NCBI RefSeq assembly: GCF_011386835.1
Contig: NC_088797.1
Span: 91,026,264 to 91,090,263 of the forward strand
Direction of reading: 5' to 3'
Source: Chrysemys picta bellii
Lineage: Eukaryota > Chordata > Testudines > Emydidae
DNA length: 64,000 nt
Shown: piece by piece, positions 22,989-33,317 of the stretch
Layout: each line of letters begins with the position of its first letter
Numbering within the stretch: position 1 is the stretch's first letter
Program-made: the position numbers and the translations under genes
The notes under the pieces: model-generated
The model's database searches: none
The model's input: only the letters and a program-made list of their open reading frames with translations
Told to the model about the DNA's origin: nothing

Positions 22989-25979
22989 TAAACTAACTCA
23001 CCAGTTTGTTGCTACAACTTGCATACACTGTACAAGAAACCAATTATGCCCAATTCTTCTACAGTGTGTGTGAACAGTTGTAGCAACACAACTGCGCATC
23101 AGCTCAGTGTAAGGAAATTTAATTATTACAACAGTTATAAACCAAGGAAAGCAGCAGCCTTTGCCTTTCCCCTCATGACTTGTACACCTACACCTTCCAG
23201 GAGCCTTGGTCAAGAGACCCTTATCTACCATCCCCTCCCAGGACCCTGGACAAAGCCCAGAAGAATGTGAGCCATGATATGGGCCAGAATCTATTTGGAT
23301 GCAGGAGGTTTGGTGGTCACACTTAGGGACATCCAGTACAATTAACTTTTGTTCTAGGGTTGATGGAGTCAGATGCAGGGGCCAACACTTGGTGTCAGGA
23401 CATTAAGAATTGGACCGGGCTGGAAATAGATACCAGTTGGTGGTGTAACTAAGCTAATTGCTGGCACCCCCAGTGGCTGGTGAGGATAAAGGCAGAAAGG
23501 GCCAGCTCCCAAAGATAAGAATTCTGGGGATTTTACTAGTGAACCTTGTACCTATGAGAGAAGCAGGGGGGATGGGGACGTGAAGTCTTCACAGACTGAG
23601 ATCCCACATGGTTCCCTCTGTCCCCTTCCCAGGGAGGAGGGTCAGAGTATTTAGAGGTGAGCTGTGTCTTAGGGGTAGGCTAAGGAGAGCCTACCCTGAA
23701 TTATGGGTTACACGGTGGGAGTCCTGTAACCTGCACTGAACCTTGTTAAATGCCTGGGATGTGAGAGATGGGGGAGGGAAAGGTAGATCATGCCCTTCCC
23801 CAGTGTTAAGTTAAGGAAATTGCAGCCTTCATCTCAAATCCATCTCTGTGTCCACCTTCATTCACCTGCATGTCCTGATCAATTAGCTTAGGTTGTTTGA
23901 TGGCAAATAGTGACATTCACAAGGAGCCCAAATGAAAAAGAAATGCTTTGCACACCTAAAAAACCTTCTGATCTGTATGTCTCAGAAAAGAATAGTGTAT
24001 CTGCCTCTTAGTTTTAGAGAGTCTTGTACGTTTCCATTTAAATTTGATCTGCTGTAGTGATCTGAGTGATCATTAATCTTGGGATGATGCCCATGTTCTC
24101 TGTGCATGCTTAGCTGACAAAAAGCTTTGTTAACCTGGGTAGGTGTAACTCAAAGTTACACTTGGAATATTATTAAATATTGCAATTTGCATTTCCTAAC
24201 TATGCAGAAAACCAACTTTGGCATCTCAAATCAGGATTGGGCTTTATTGTAGTTGACCATGAGAAGAAATCCTATAACTTCATCTGGGTCATCAGTGTTT
24301 CCTGGACTCAAGCACTTTGCGGTAACATAAATCTCTTTTCCAACAGTTACCATTACTGATTAGTAATGGTCACTGGCAATTCCAATTGTTCTTTGTTTTG
24401 AACTTGCATCTGCAGAGAAACCAAACCAGCAGAATAAAAGTGTTTAATTTGTGCTTTCAAACATAGGAATCAAAAGCCACATAGAACTTATATATTATTT
24501 TGAATGTTTTTATCTATAATCTATATATATGTCAATGCCAGAAATAAGAACATTTGAATGTGTTAATTATACATGAAACACCTTTCATTTCATTCTAAAT
24601 GTCAGGTGATTGGGCATTCTAAACAACATCATGATGTAAAGTGATGACAGTAGTGGAGTTCTAGAAGAAATGGGGTTCTCTGATAATGAAGAAAGTGATG
24701 CTTTCTATTATCACTCATTTCTATTAAAATAATGGCTTGTTGTCATCATTATATATTAGACAGTATCAAATGGAACAGAATTATTAACCTTATTTGTTTC
24801 TTTTTGCACATTTTACACTCCCCCATTAACCAAATACTTTGTTCAGAAAGATTAGGGGCAAATTTTACTTACACTTAACATCTTATACAACTCCATTGGC
24901 TCCAGAAGTGTGAGAACAGGCTCTGGCCTATAAATGTTAGGATTTGCTTGTTTTTTTATTTTTATTTTTTTATTGTTATTATTTTACATGTAGTTATCTC
25001 TGGACTTTTTAAGGAGGCCTGTTCCAGAGAAAGTGATAGTGAAAGAAACTGGATTGCATTTAAGAAATCGTTTCTCATACTGAAATTAAAATGTTCAAAA
25101 CATATAAAGTTTTATTTAATTAGTGTTATTAAATTAAGTATTAAAACTAGCTGTTTGCATATCTTTATTCTTCCTTCCAGGTTAATAAAACTGCATAATC
25201 CAGTTTTTTTAAACAGATTGACAATTTCTTCCTAGTTTTCAGATTGTGGAACATTACACAAAGCCTAAAATATCAATGAGTTGTCAGTGAATCAGGCCTA
25301 CGCATGTTAATTTGATGAGACTACTGGTTCAAATGGCTGAATATTTAAAATGCTGATATACTAATATTTGCAACTTTTAAAGAAATCTTTTATTGCTGGA
25401 CCATATTCAGAACCTTTATTTTACAAATCAGATTTATAAAATTGTCATTACTGACTGATGTTACCAAACAAAATGCATGTGATAGAAATATATAAATCTT
25501 GAAGAAAGTATATAAAGAAAATTATCCCAGTGTATAATTCTCAAAAATAGAACGGGATATTACTGTCAAACAAGTATTCCAGTGAATAAAAAAGATAGTT
25601 TGACTCTTCACTAATCCTCCCAAAAATGATTACTGTGCTGCCAAAATATCTAGCAGTAAAGCCACCCAAGAGGCCAGCTAGAGAAACCACCAAAGTCCCA
25701 GACACATCTGGTAGAAAACTACATTCCAGAACTTAGCATCTGGCTAGTGCTGCTGCCAAACACACCATATGTGGCCATGGAAACTGGGTCTAAGTACTAG
25801 AAAACCTAGAAGAAAGCAAAAGAGATCTCATTGACCGCTACCATAGCATAAGGAGTTGGTGACTGCTTAGCTGTTGAAATAACATAGATGTGCCAATTAT
25901 TTTTTTTAATTTCAGTGCTATGTGTGGAAAAAGTCTAATTTATTAAAGTATGAGCATTTCCAGTTACAGTAGGGTAGGA
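22989..25979. other. Unassigned sequence
   Basis: About 3 kb with no gene recognised. The region 23240-23830 is relatively G-rich with clustered 'gggagg'-type text and may be a decayed repeat. A weak palindromic phrase starts near 24855 (ggggcaaattttacttacac ... ctctggcct). Remaining sequence is AT-rich. Confidence 0.4.
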
Positions 25980-26452
25980 GTATGGGTAAAAGAGGAAATT
26001 TCCTTCTCCTCCCTCTATAGGCATTCACGCTAAGGCTGCTGAAAAAGCAGAAGTAAAAAATATTATAAACACAGTGAAGAAATCACAAAGTTTACATAAG
26101 CAAACATTTTGTAAATAAGAGACTCAACTAGAGGAGGTGTCAAGAAAACAAAATATGAAAACAATATACAAAGAAAAGTTAAGTTGTATAAAAACACAAT
26201 CAGGCCGACAATGCAAGTGGTGAGAAGGGCTACCAGTGAACTGACAATAAATGCCGAGGAGTTTTGGAAGTATGGAAGGAACATTTTGACAAAATGCTGA
26301 ATTCTGAAGTTCACCCAGATGCAAAGCATACTAGACATGCTAGATCAGGGGTGGGCAAACTTTTTGGGCTGAGGGTCACATCTGGGTGGGGAAATTGTAT
26401 GCAGGGCCAGGGCAGGAGGTTGGGGTGCGGGGGGGAGTGCAAGGTGTGGGAG

Positions 26453-26650
26453 GGGGTGCGGTGTGCAGGAAGGGGCTCAGGGCAAGGGATTGGGTCAGAG
26501 GAGGGGTGTGGGGCATATGAGGGGGCTCAAGGAAGGGGATTGGGGTGCAGGAGGGGTGCGGACTGCGGGAGGGGGCTCAGGACAGGGAGTTGGGGTGCAG
26601 GAGGGGTGCGAGGTGCAGGCAGGGGGCTTAGGGCAGGGAGTTGGGGGGCA
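26453..26650 (+). repeat. G-rich minisatellite inside the hAT element, about 51-bp unit
   Basis: Units begin ggggctcagggcaagggatt, ggggctcaaggaaggggatt, ggggctcaggacagggagtt and ggggcttagggcagggagtt, each followed by 'ggggtgcaggaggggtgcg'-type text, giving about four units of 51-52 bp with moderate divergence. Confidence 0.8.
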
Positions 26651-26690
26651 GGGTGAAGGCGGGGTTTGGGCTCTGGGGTGACAGCGGCCC

Positions 26691-26720
26691 TGGCCTGGCC
26701 TGGCCTGGCCTGGCCTGGCC
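26691..26720 (+). repeat. (TGGCC)6 pentanucleotide tandem repeat
   Basis: Six perfect TGGCC units within the hAT interior, directly after the minisatellite. Confidence 0.95.
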
Positions 26721-28006
26721 CCATGCCACACTGCTCCAGGAAGCGTTGCGGCCCCTGGGGGAGGGGTGGGCAGAGAGCTTCGTGTGTGCTGCCCTCACCG
26801 CCCCTCCAGGTACCTCCCCCAAAGCTCCCATTGGCTGCAGTTCCCCGTTCCTGGCCAATGGGAGCTGCGAGGGGCGGTGCTGCCTGGAGGCAAGGGCAAC
26901 GCACAGAGCCCTCTGCCCCCCCCTTGCCAGGGGGCCGCAGGGAAGTGGTGCTGGCCACTTCTGAGAGCGGCACGGGGCCCGCGGCACCACGGAGGGCAAT
27001 CCTGTGGGCTGGATCCAAAGCCCTGAGGGGCCGGATCTAGCCCACAGGCTGTAGTTTGCCCACCCCTGTGCTAGATGAACAGGGCTACTTGCAAGGCAGA
27101 ATGGATATCAGCACTGTATCACCATCAGTAGAAGAAATAGAAAGAACAGTGAAGCAGATAAAAAACGGGAAAGCTGCAGAAATAGACATAACTGCTGAGC
27201 TGCTAAAAACCAACCCTATGAGTGCTATCAAAGTGTTCTAGGGTATACAAGAATATACAAGAAGGAATGGGAGCAAGAGGAGGTACCAGATGACTGGCTA
27301 GAGGCAATAGTAATATCAATATTGAAGAAAGGAGATCCTGCCATTTCAAATAATTATAGAAGTATAAACTTACTGTCAGAACCGGGAAAAATCATGATGA
27401 AATTAATTGTCAACAGATAAAAGCCAGTTTTAGAGGAAGTAGTAGGTGAGGAACAATGTGGGTTCAGACCAGGCTGAAGTTGCACTGATCAGATATTCAC
27501 ATTCTGACAGCTGATGGGAAAAAATGACAAGAGTGGGGTTTAAAGGTATCTGCTGTCTTTGTTGACTTCACAAAGGCATTTGTTTCAGTTTGCAGAGAAG
27601 CATTGTGTACAATAGCAAAATAATATGGAGTTCCAGATAAGATCATTGCAATTATAAAAACAATATACAAAGAGTCCTGCAGTATTGTAAGAACTGGGGA
27701 GAAATTAAGTAACTAGTTCAAGTCAAAGTTTGGTGCAAGACAAGGGGTCATGGAGTCACCACTGCTTTTCAGCATGTTCTTAAACTGAACATTATGAATG
27801 TTAGATGCCTTGGAGGGCATGACATTGGATGATCTAGAATAAAGCTCTTCAGTTTATTCAGATGACATTGTATAACTGGCAGATTCGAATTACTGAGGAT
27901 ACCTTTTGCTATCTTGGAAAAGTGGTGTAGTTGACTTGGACTTACAATAAATGCTAAGAAAATGAAGTGGTTACATCTTGGAAAAGATACCAATAGATAA
28001 TCTTGT

Positions 28007-28354
28007 GTGTACCTAGGAAGCTTGATTGGTGCTGATGGTTCTATCAAGGTTGAAGTAAAAAGGAGATGTGCGTTAGCCATAAGTGTTGCACAAATATCAA
28101 CAAAATTATGGACTGATAAAACCATTTGGTACCAAAGTGAAAATGTATTAAATCTATTACCAGTATTTCTCTGTGGTCTAAGAGCAGCTGCATTAAATGA
28201 AACAGATCCCAGAAGGCTGGAGACAGTAGAGATAAGAATTGTTCAAACAGTGGCAAGAGCAAAATGGAATGATTTTAAGATGAATGAAGAAGTTAGAAGA
28301 AGAGCAGGCTATGAAATCTGGGCACAGGATTGGCTACAATCAAAAAGATTATGA
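28007..28354 (+). pseudogene. RTE-like LINE ORF2 C-terminal fragment
   Basis: The longest surviving frame of the LINE, 115 codons. It opens with YLGSLIGADGSIKVEVKRRC, the post-palm segment typical of RTE-like proteins, then NVLNLLPVFLCGLRAAALNE and IRIVQTVARAKWNDFKMNEEVRRRAGYEIWAQDWLQSKRL, the usual C-terminal end before 'RLRWWGH'-type sequence. The stop after QSKRL replaces the usual continuation. It cannot act alone. Confidence 0.75.
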
Positions 28355-28645
28355 TGATGGGGACAATGCAGAAGATAAAAAGATGAGAGGATGCCAAAGA
28401 AAATAATGCAAGCTCAACCACAGTCAATTTGACCTAAAGGCCAACCGTCGACTCAGCGTCAGGATAACATATGCTGGGGCTTGACCAGGCTGGGCTGAAT
28501 GGAGGAACACACGGAGAAGAATGAATTTTGACACTGTACTGCTCTCCTGCAAAGATGCTGTGTGATGAAAGAGAGAGAGATTCATACTCTGGAATTTAAA
28601 CACATTATTTTCAATTTAAGCTTCTTGTGCTTTTAAGATAGGAGT

Positions 28646-28838
28646 AAAATAACGAGGAGTCCTTGTGTCACCTTAGAGACTAACAAATCTATTTGGGCAT
28701 AAGCTTTCATGGGCTAACCCCCCCTTCATCAGCATCACAAAAGCTTACGCCCAAAAAAATCCGTTAGTCTCTAAGGTGTCACAAGGACTCCTCATTATTT
28801 TTGCTGATACAGACTAACATGGCTACCTCTGAAACCTA
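28646..28838. mobile_element. Two Penelope-like tails in inverted orientation (hairpin)
   Basis: Left arm 28648-28706 and right arm 28741-28799 are 59 bases each and reverse-complementary at about 87% by eye, around a 34-base loop. Both carry the Penelope 3'-tail text 'ccttgtgtcaccttagagac taac ... gcataagctt' that also ends the element at 7367-8549. The right half continues outward through 'acagactaacatggctacct ctgaaacc', the tail terminus. There is no coding sequence. It starts about 60 bp after the RTE-like LINE. Confidence 0.85.
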
Positions 28839-31068
28839 AGATAGGAAGGTAACTTACAGTACTACCAGACAACTTAGGTAGATGGGTTAGATGCAACAAG
28901 TAAATGCTGGATTTAAATGCAATTTTAACTGAAGGAGAAACAGTATATAAAAATAAAGCTTCTGCTTCAGTGAAAATATGAGACAAATTTTAAGCCCAAA
29001 TTATAAAATGAATAAAACCAAAACTATTTCTAAACTTTGACAGCTGTAAGAAGCAGATGTGTCTGCTATTTGTGAACGCTTTGGATCAAAATCTACTACC
29101 CTTATTCATGCTGAGTTATTGATTCCACATTGTTGATCTCCTTTCTAAGTAGGGTATTCTTTTTTTTTTCAGTCTAAAGAAGTGTAGCAAACTCTTTTAA
29201 GAATGCAGTTTTGCAAAGGTCACTCAACACAACCTGCCCCCTTCCCCACAATGCCTATCGTAGTGCTCAGTTTCAGAACTGGGTTCTGAAATCTGAGTAA
29301 GACATTTGTCAACTATGGATTTCTTAGGAGAATAAAGCAAACATTAAGATTACTGGTAACATGAACATATTGTATTATGTCAATTTTGTGGTATCTGAAA
29401 TAGTCCAACATTTTTAATATGTAGTAAACTGCTTATATGAGGTAGATAGCTCATATTAGAATTTTGTGATGATGGACTATTTACTGAAAATATGGTGCCC
29501 AGGGAAATACTCAGAGGAGAAGATTTATCAGGAGGTACATTTTTGCGAGGATCTTTTATGGGTGTTTCCTCCAAAACATTCAGTGATTAGGATTTAGATT
29601 TGTGCCATCTTTGGCCAGCTGCTGTTTTCCTGGATATTGCTTCTATTCCAAAAATACACATTTTCAATGCAATGTAATAGTACTTGAACATGATTTTAAA
29701 AATGCATCTATGAGAGAGCTTACAGGAGGCATCAGTTTCTGTTTTAACTCCTAAGTCTTGGTACTGAACCATATATAAACGTCTTGTTCTAACAGTAGGC
29801 CCCTTACTCAGGGGTTTGCAAAATTCCTTCCTTAGCAGCAAGAACCAAAACCAAAACAAAACCAACAGTGCCTGTCTTCATTTCTACTTCATTCCCCCTT
29901 ATTTTTTTGCTGTGTAGGGGAAAATACTGTTGGGTTTTTTTGTTTGTTTTGGTTTTTTTGTAAATGGCACATGTTTTGGGTTTACAACTAGCTCCAGCTG
30001 CAACTGTTACCTCATTCTCCTCTCCTACATATTCAAAGAAAGTATTGTGGATCTGGGGACAGACCTGGACATGGCCACTTCTCCAATATGCCAATGATAG
30101 GTACAACTACTGCTGCTCTGTCATTGACTAGATGGAGTGGAAACTGTTGCTGCGTTGGCACTGAAACAGATTTTAGATTAATTAGTCTATCCCCTGATTG
30201 CATGACTTCCTCTGAGGATTCTGAATCAAATGAAGCTACTGCTGAATTGATCTTTGTTTTCTCCTCTCCCTTCATTGCCGCTTGAACTGTCTCCTGATCA
30301 CAGCCTCCTTGCCCATCTTCCACTTTTTCTTGTCCTTGCCAGAAAACAGCAATAATAATAATATATCCAGTAGAGCTGAAGATATCCTGAACACCAAAAC
30401 AAATGAGGGGGAAGGTAGATGTATGCTGTGGCTTAACTACAAAAAACATGAGTTTTTACACGAAGATAGCTAACTCGATGTAAAATCTTAGTGGAGTCAA
30501 GGCACTGTACATCTGTACATCCACCTGTGGTTTACCTGAACTAACTACATCAAGGTAAAAACTACAGTGACTGGTCTCCATTATCTGGTTGTAAAAATGT
30601 ACACTCTTTGCAGTGAAGATACAGCCATAACTAGAAAATCCATCCAAACACGCAATATCCCTTGTCAGTCACTGATAGGATGAATAAATGCCGATTTGTG
30701 ACAGATGGGAAACTTCCTGCAATACCCTCAACAAATTTAATTCAGTAAAGTTCAACCTTATTAAATTAAGTTTCAGTATCTTAGGAGTTCATTGTATTAA
30801 AAATGCAAATGTGCATATAACATCTCTGTGGAAGAGAATTGGCTAATGTAAGCCCTGGAAAGTGTTATGTGTGCTGAACTCTTTAAAGCAATGTGTTAAA
30901 CAAAGTTAAGTGGGATTCCTAGAAATACGTAGGAGGAGGGGAAAGCAGCTTCTCACCTCCAGACCCAACCTTTTGAAGCTGTATGCTAAGGAGAAGCTTA
31001 TTGCCTGCAATCACCTGTTACATGAGGACAAGATCAGAGGCCCAAACTGGATAAAAGAGTGACTCTCA
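28839..31068. other. Unassigned sequence
   Basis: About 2.2 kb without recognised gene or repeat. The minus-strand frames at 30033-30449 (138 codons) and 29804-30106 are the longest, and neither has a domain signature. A T/G simple stretch lies at 29930-29960. Confidence 0.4.
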
Positions 31069-31353
31069 GGCTAGGTCTACACTACCCGCCTGAATCGGCG
31101 GGTAGAAATCGACCTCTCGGGGATCGATTTATCGCGTCCCGTTGGGACGCGACAATCGATCCCCGAATCGACGCTCTTACTCCACCAGCGGAGGTGGGAG
31201 TAAGCGCCGTCGACAGGAAGCCGCAGAGGTCGATTTTGCCGCCGTCCTCACAGCGGGGTAAGTCGGCTGCGATACGTCGAATTCAGCTACGCTATTCACG
31301 TAGCTGAATTTGCGTATCTTAAATCGACTCCCCCCTGTAGTGTAGATGTGGCC
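31069..31353. repeat. CpG-rich TIR element composed of successive hairpins
   Basis: Ends GGCTAGGTCTACACTAC (left) and, reverse-complemented, GGCCACATCTACACTAC (right) match at 14 of 17 positions, and tca flanks both ends (3-bp duplication). Inside are four hairpins: 31082-31090/31097-31105 (9-bp perfect stem CTACCCGCC), 31118-31140/31144-31165 (about 22 bp with one bulge, 3-base loop), 31176-31186/31193-31204 (one bulge) and 31271-31291/31299-31318 (with a perfect 12-bp core AATTCAGCTACG). CpG density is far above the surroundings. I recognise this as a turtle interspersed repeat but cannot name its superfamily; the 3-bp duplication hints at Harbinger. The 82-codon frame across it is a by-product. 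Confidence 0.75.
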
Positions 31354-31878
31354 TCAGATTAATGAGAGTGCTTGTTTTCATCTAACAGCTCTTATGAACT
31401 GGTGACCACTGAAAAACCTCTTGGCTGGGTTTGAAGGACTGTTCACATGCCAGAGCTTTTGTTGGAGTTGGGTTGATCTCTGTAAACTTATTATCATGCA
31501 TGCAGGTTCTTTATTGTTTTTAATTGTTTTTAATGTTTATGCCTTCACCATAAAAATAAATGTATTTGCTTAAAAAGGGGTGTGTGGTACTAAACTGTGG
31601 CAATTGCACTGTTTATGGAATTCTGGGGAGAAGGCAAAACAGGCCTTCTTAGAGAGTTTGTTTTGCTGGGGAATTCCAAGTGTAGGCAGGGAACTATGCA
31701 GCTTGGAAAGACCCCGTCAGAATGGGGAGAGATGTATGTCTCCCACCTAAGAAAGGTGATGGCTAGGGAACCAGAACCTAAGAGTAGGTGCCCTTGCTGG
31801 ACCATGGAGGAGTCATGTAGGTGCTCTGAACTTTGACACTGATTACAAGACCCAATATAGAGAAAAGTATCTTTATAT
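31354..31878. other. Unassigned sequence
   Basis: No gene recognised. Complementary open frames at 31590-31836 on opposite strands mirror each other and are probably chance. Confidence 0.4.
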
Positions 31879-32078
31879 GGGGGGAGGGATAGCTCAGTGG
31901 TTTGAGCATTGGCCTGCTAAACCCAGGGTTGTGAGTTCAATCCTTGAGGGGGCCACTTAGGGATCTGGGGCAAAAATCAGTACTTGGTCCTGCTAGGGAA
32001 GGCAGGGGGCTGGACTCGATGACCTTTCAAGGTCCCTTCCCGTTCTAGGAGATGGGATATCTCCATTTATTTATTTAT
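31879..32078 (+). mobile_element. tRNA-derived SINE, best-preserved copy
   Basis: Begins ggggagggatagctcagtgg (A box TAGCTCAGTGG), then ttgagcattggcctgctaaa and gggttgtgagttcaatcctt (B-box-like GAGTTCAATCC). The body is 'ggggccacttagggatctgg', and the tail 'ctggactcgatgacctttca aggtcccttcccgttctagg agatgggatatctcc' ends in ATTTATTTATTTATA. This copy has no deletion in the head, so it serves as the reference for the other two SINEs. Confidence 0.95.
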
Positions 32079-32406
32079 AAAAGTAAAAAAGTAATCAACA
32101 GTAAAGAAATCGAGACAAAAACCAAAAAGTGAAAACAAATAGAAATAAAAACAAAATTAAGAAGACCTGTTGTGAAAAGAAAGGGCACTAAATTCAATAC
32201 TGAAGTATTGGGTCACAATATTTGTTCAGTCTCTTTCTAAGCTTTGTATCTTTTTCTTTGTAAAAACAGATTAAACATGTTCTTCTCTCTGCCCTTATTT
32301 CATCCTGTGCTTTATCTACATTTCTCCAAATGTTTGTTCCTGATCATTCCCTTTAGGATTGATTCTTTTCTCATTTATTTAGCTTATACACCAATGTGTC
32401 TTTGTT

Positions 32407-32534
32407 GGGCCAGATGCTTGTGTGGTGTAAATTAGCATAGTTGCACTACTTCAGTGGTGCTATCTGTATTTATGCCATTCATTGCACTGAAATTGCTTTT
32501 GATTTACACCTTCTATGAGATGAGAATCAGGCTC
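32407..32534. repeat. Palindromic MITE-like repeat
   Basis: Left arm gggccagatgcttgtgtggt gtaaatt pairs with the right end 'gatttacaccttctatgaga tgagaatcaggctc'. The family is the same as at 10086-10169, longer and more diverged. Confidence 0.5.
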
Positions 32535-32704
32535 TTTGTGAACTCTCTCTCTCTCTCAGCTTTTGTAGCTTGTTTAATGGTTGCACCATGTCCTGAAATA
32601 GCCTTTCATATTCCATCACCAAGTGCCCTCCCTTTTCTCCCTTAAAAATCTTCCTCAAACACACTTCTATCATGATTCCTTCCTATAATAATGTCACAGA
32701 CAGT

Positions 32705-32797
32705 GAGCCAAATTCTGTTCTGGTGTAATTCAAGAGTAACGCTGCTGAGAATTTACTCTGGATCTACAGCATTGTCCCTGATGAGAATTTGGCGGCT
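32705..32797. repeat. Short palindromic repeat
   Basis: Starts gagccaaattctgttctggt and ends tgatgagaatttggcggc, so terminal 13-14 bp arms pair. It is a third, weaker member of the gggccag-type family. Confidence 0.4.
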
Positions 32798-32874
32798 TGT
32801 CTATTCTTCTCAAGTTTAAATTGTTCTCCTGTGTACTCTAAGTTCTCTGGGGCAGGGACCTTGTCTTTATCTAT

Positions 32875-33317
32875 TTTTAAAGTGCTTTGCATTTACAGTC
32901 CTATATAATTACAATTCAGAAAAATTCAGTGCTGCCGTCAGGATGAGAGATATGTGAGTTATAGAGCGCTCTAGCGTGTTCTGCTGTAATTGCCCCATGT
33001 AGACTCTGCTGGCATGAACAAAAAGGTATCTAGTTCACTTTAATGTAGTCATGTTTAAAATGGGTCTACGTCAGTGTGCACTGGATACCTTTTTGTTCAT
33101 GCCAGCAGAATCTAGTTCACACTGACGTAGACCTATTTTAAACATGACTACATTAAAGTAAACTCTGTGCCTTTTAGTTCATGCCAGCAGGGTCTACATG
33201 GGGCAGTTAGAATGTCAGAATGCTCTATAAGGCACACAGCCCTCATCTGGATTATGGTACTGAATTTTTTATGAATTTTAATTATATGGGGCTGTAAACA
33301 CAAAGCACTTTACAAAA
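32875..33317. repeat. Large palindrome (foldback element), about 440 bp
   Basis: From 'tttttaaagtgctttgcatt tacag' on the left and 'ctgtaaacacaaagcacttt acaaaag' on the right, the two halves are reverse complements almost to the centre. Paired blocks include 'atataattacaattcag', 'ttatagagc', 'tgccccatgtagac', 'ctgctggcatgaac' and 'tttaatgtagtcatgtttaa'. The 'ctgctggcatgaac' block also occurs reversed in the middle (about 33091-33112), so the centre is itself a rearranged copy. No coding capacity. Target-site duplication not resolved. Confidence 0.8.

Larger units (their letters stand above)
26346..27068. mobile_element. Non-autonomous hAT element, 723 bp, with TIRs and TSD
   Basis: Begins CAGGGGTGGGCAAACT and ends AGTTTGCCCACCCCTG, perfect 16-bp terminal inverted repeats. 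The 8 bases tgctagat occur on both sides (26338-26345 and 27069-27076), an exact 8-bp duplication diagnostic of hAT insertion. The interior is GC-rich and has no transposase: a minisatellite of about 51-bp units (26453-26650), a TGGCC pentamer run, and CpG-rich sequence up to 'ggatctagcccacaggctgt'. Long overlapping open frames inside it (26263-27040, all frames, both strands) are products of low-complexity G/C sequence, not genes. It sits in the LINE ORF and so is younger than the LINE. Confidence 0.95.
25980..28590 (+). mobile_element. RTE-like LINE with ORF2 remnants, interrupted by a hAT element
   Basis: The plus strand carries ordered non-LTR reverse-transcriptase pieces: VWKEHFDKMLNSE (about 26268-26306), then after the insertion at 26346-27068, PSVEEIERTVKQIKNGKAAEID (27120-27190), ILKKGDPAISNNYRS (about 27320), GEEQCGFRPG (about 27448), VFVDFTKAF (about 27557), a YSDDIV active-site box at 27855-27872 followed by a stop, INAKKMKWLHLGK, and a C-terminal YLGSLIGADGSIKVEVKRR (28011-28070) ending in ETVEIRIVQTVARAKWND. 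The 3' tail matches 16110-16390. Clade placement (RTE-like) rests on motif style; many stops and frameshifts are present. Confidence 0.82.

Noticed and set aside
26264..27040. Several long overlapping open frames on both strands (up to 163 codons).
   Set aside because: They lie inside the GC-rich, tandemly repeated interior of the hAT element; long frames on all strands follow from composition and there are no domains.
30033..30449. A 138-codon minus-strand frame with an acidic/serine stretch that could be an exon.
   Set aside because: No recognised domain, no convincing splice sites or neighbouring exons.
31059..31307. 82-codon frame with a basic C-terminus.
   Set aside because: It coincides with the four-hairpin CpG-rich repeat, so the frame is a by-product of CpG-rich repeat sequence.
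31879..31960. Possible functional tRNA gene.
   Set aside because: A and B boxes are tRNA-like but the sequence lacks a cloverleaf and continues into a SINE tail.
32840..32880. L2/MIR 3' end near 'ctggggcagggaccttgtct'.
   Set aside because: Only about 25 bases match and the following sequence belongs to the large palindrome, so it was not listed separately.
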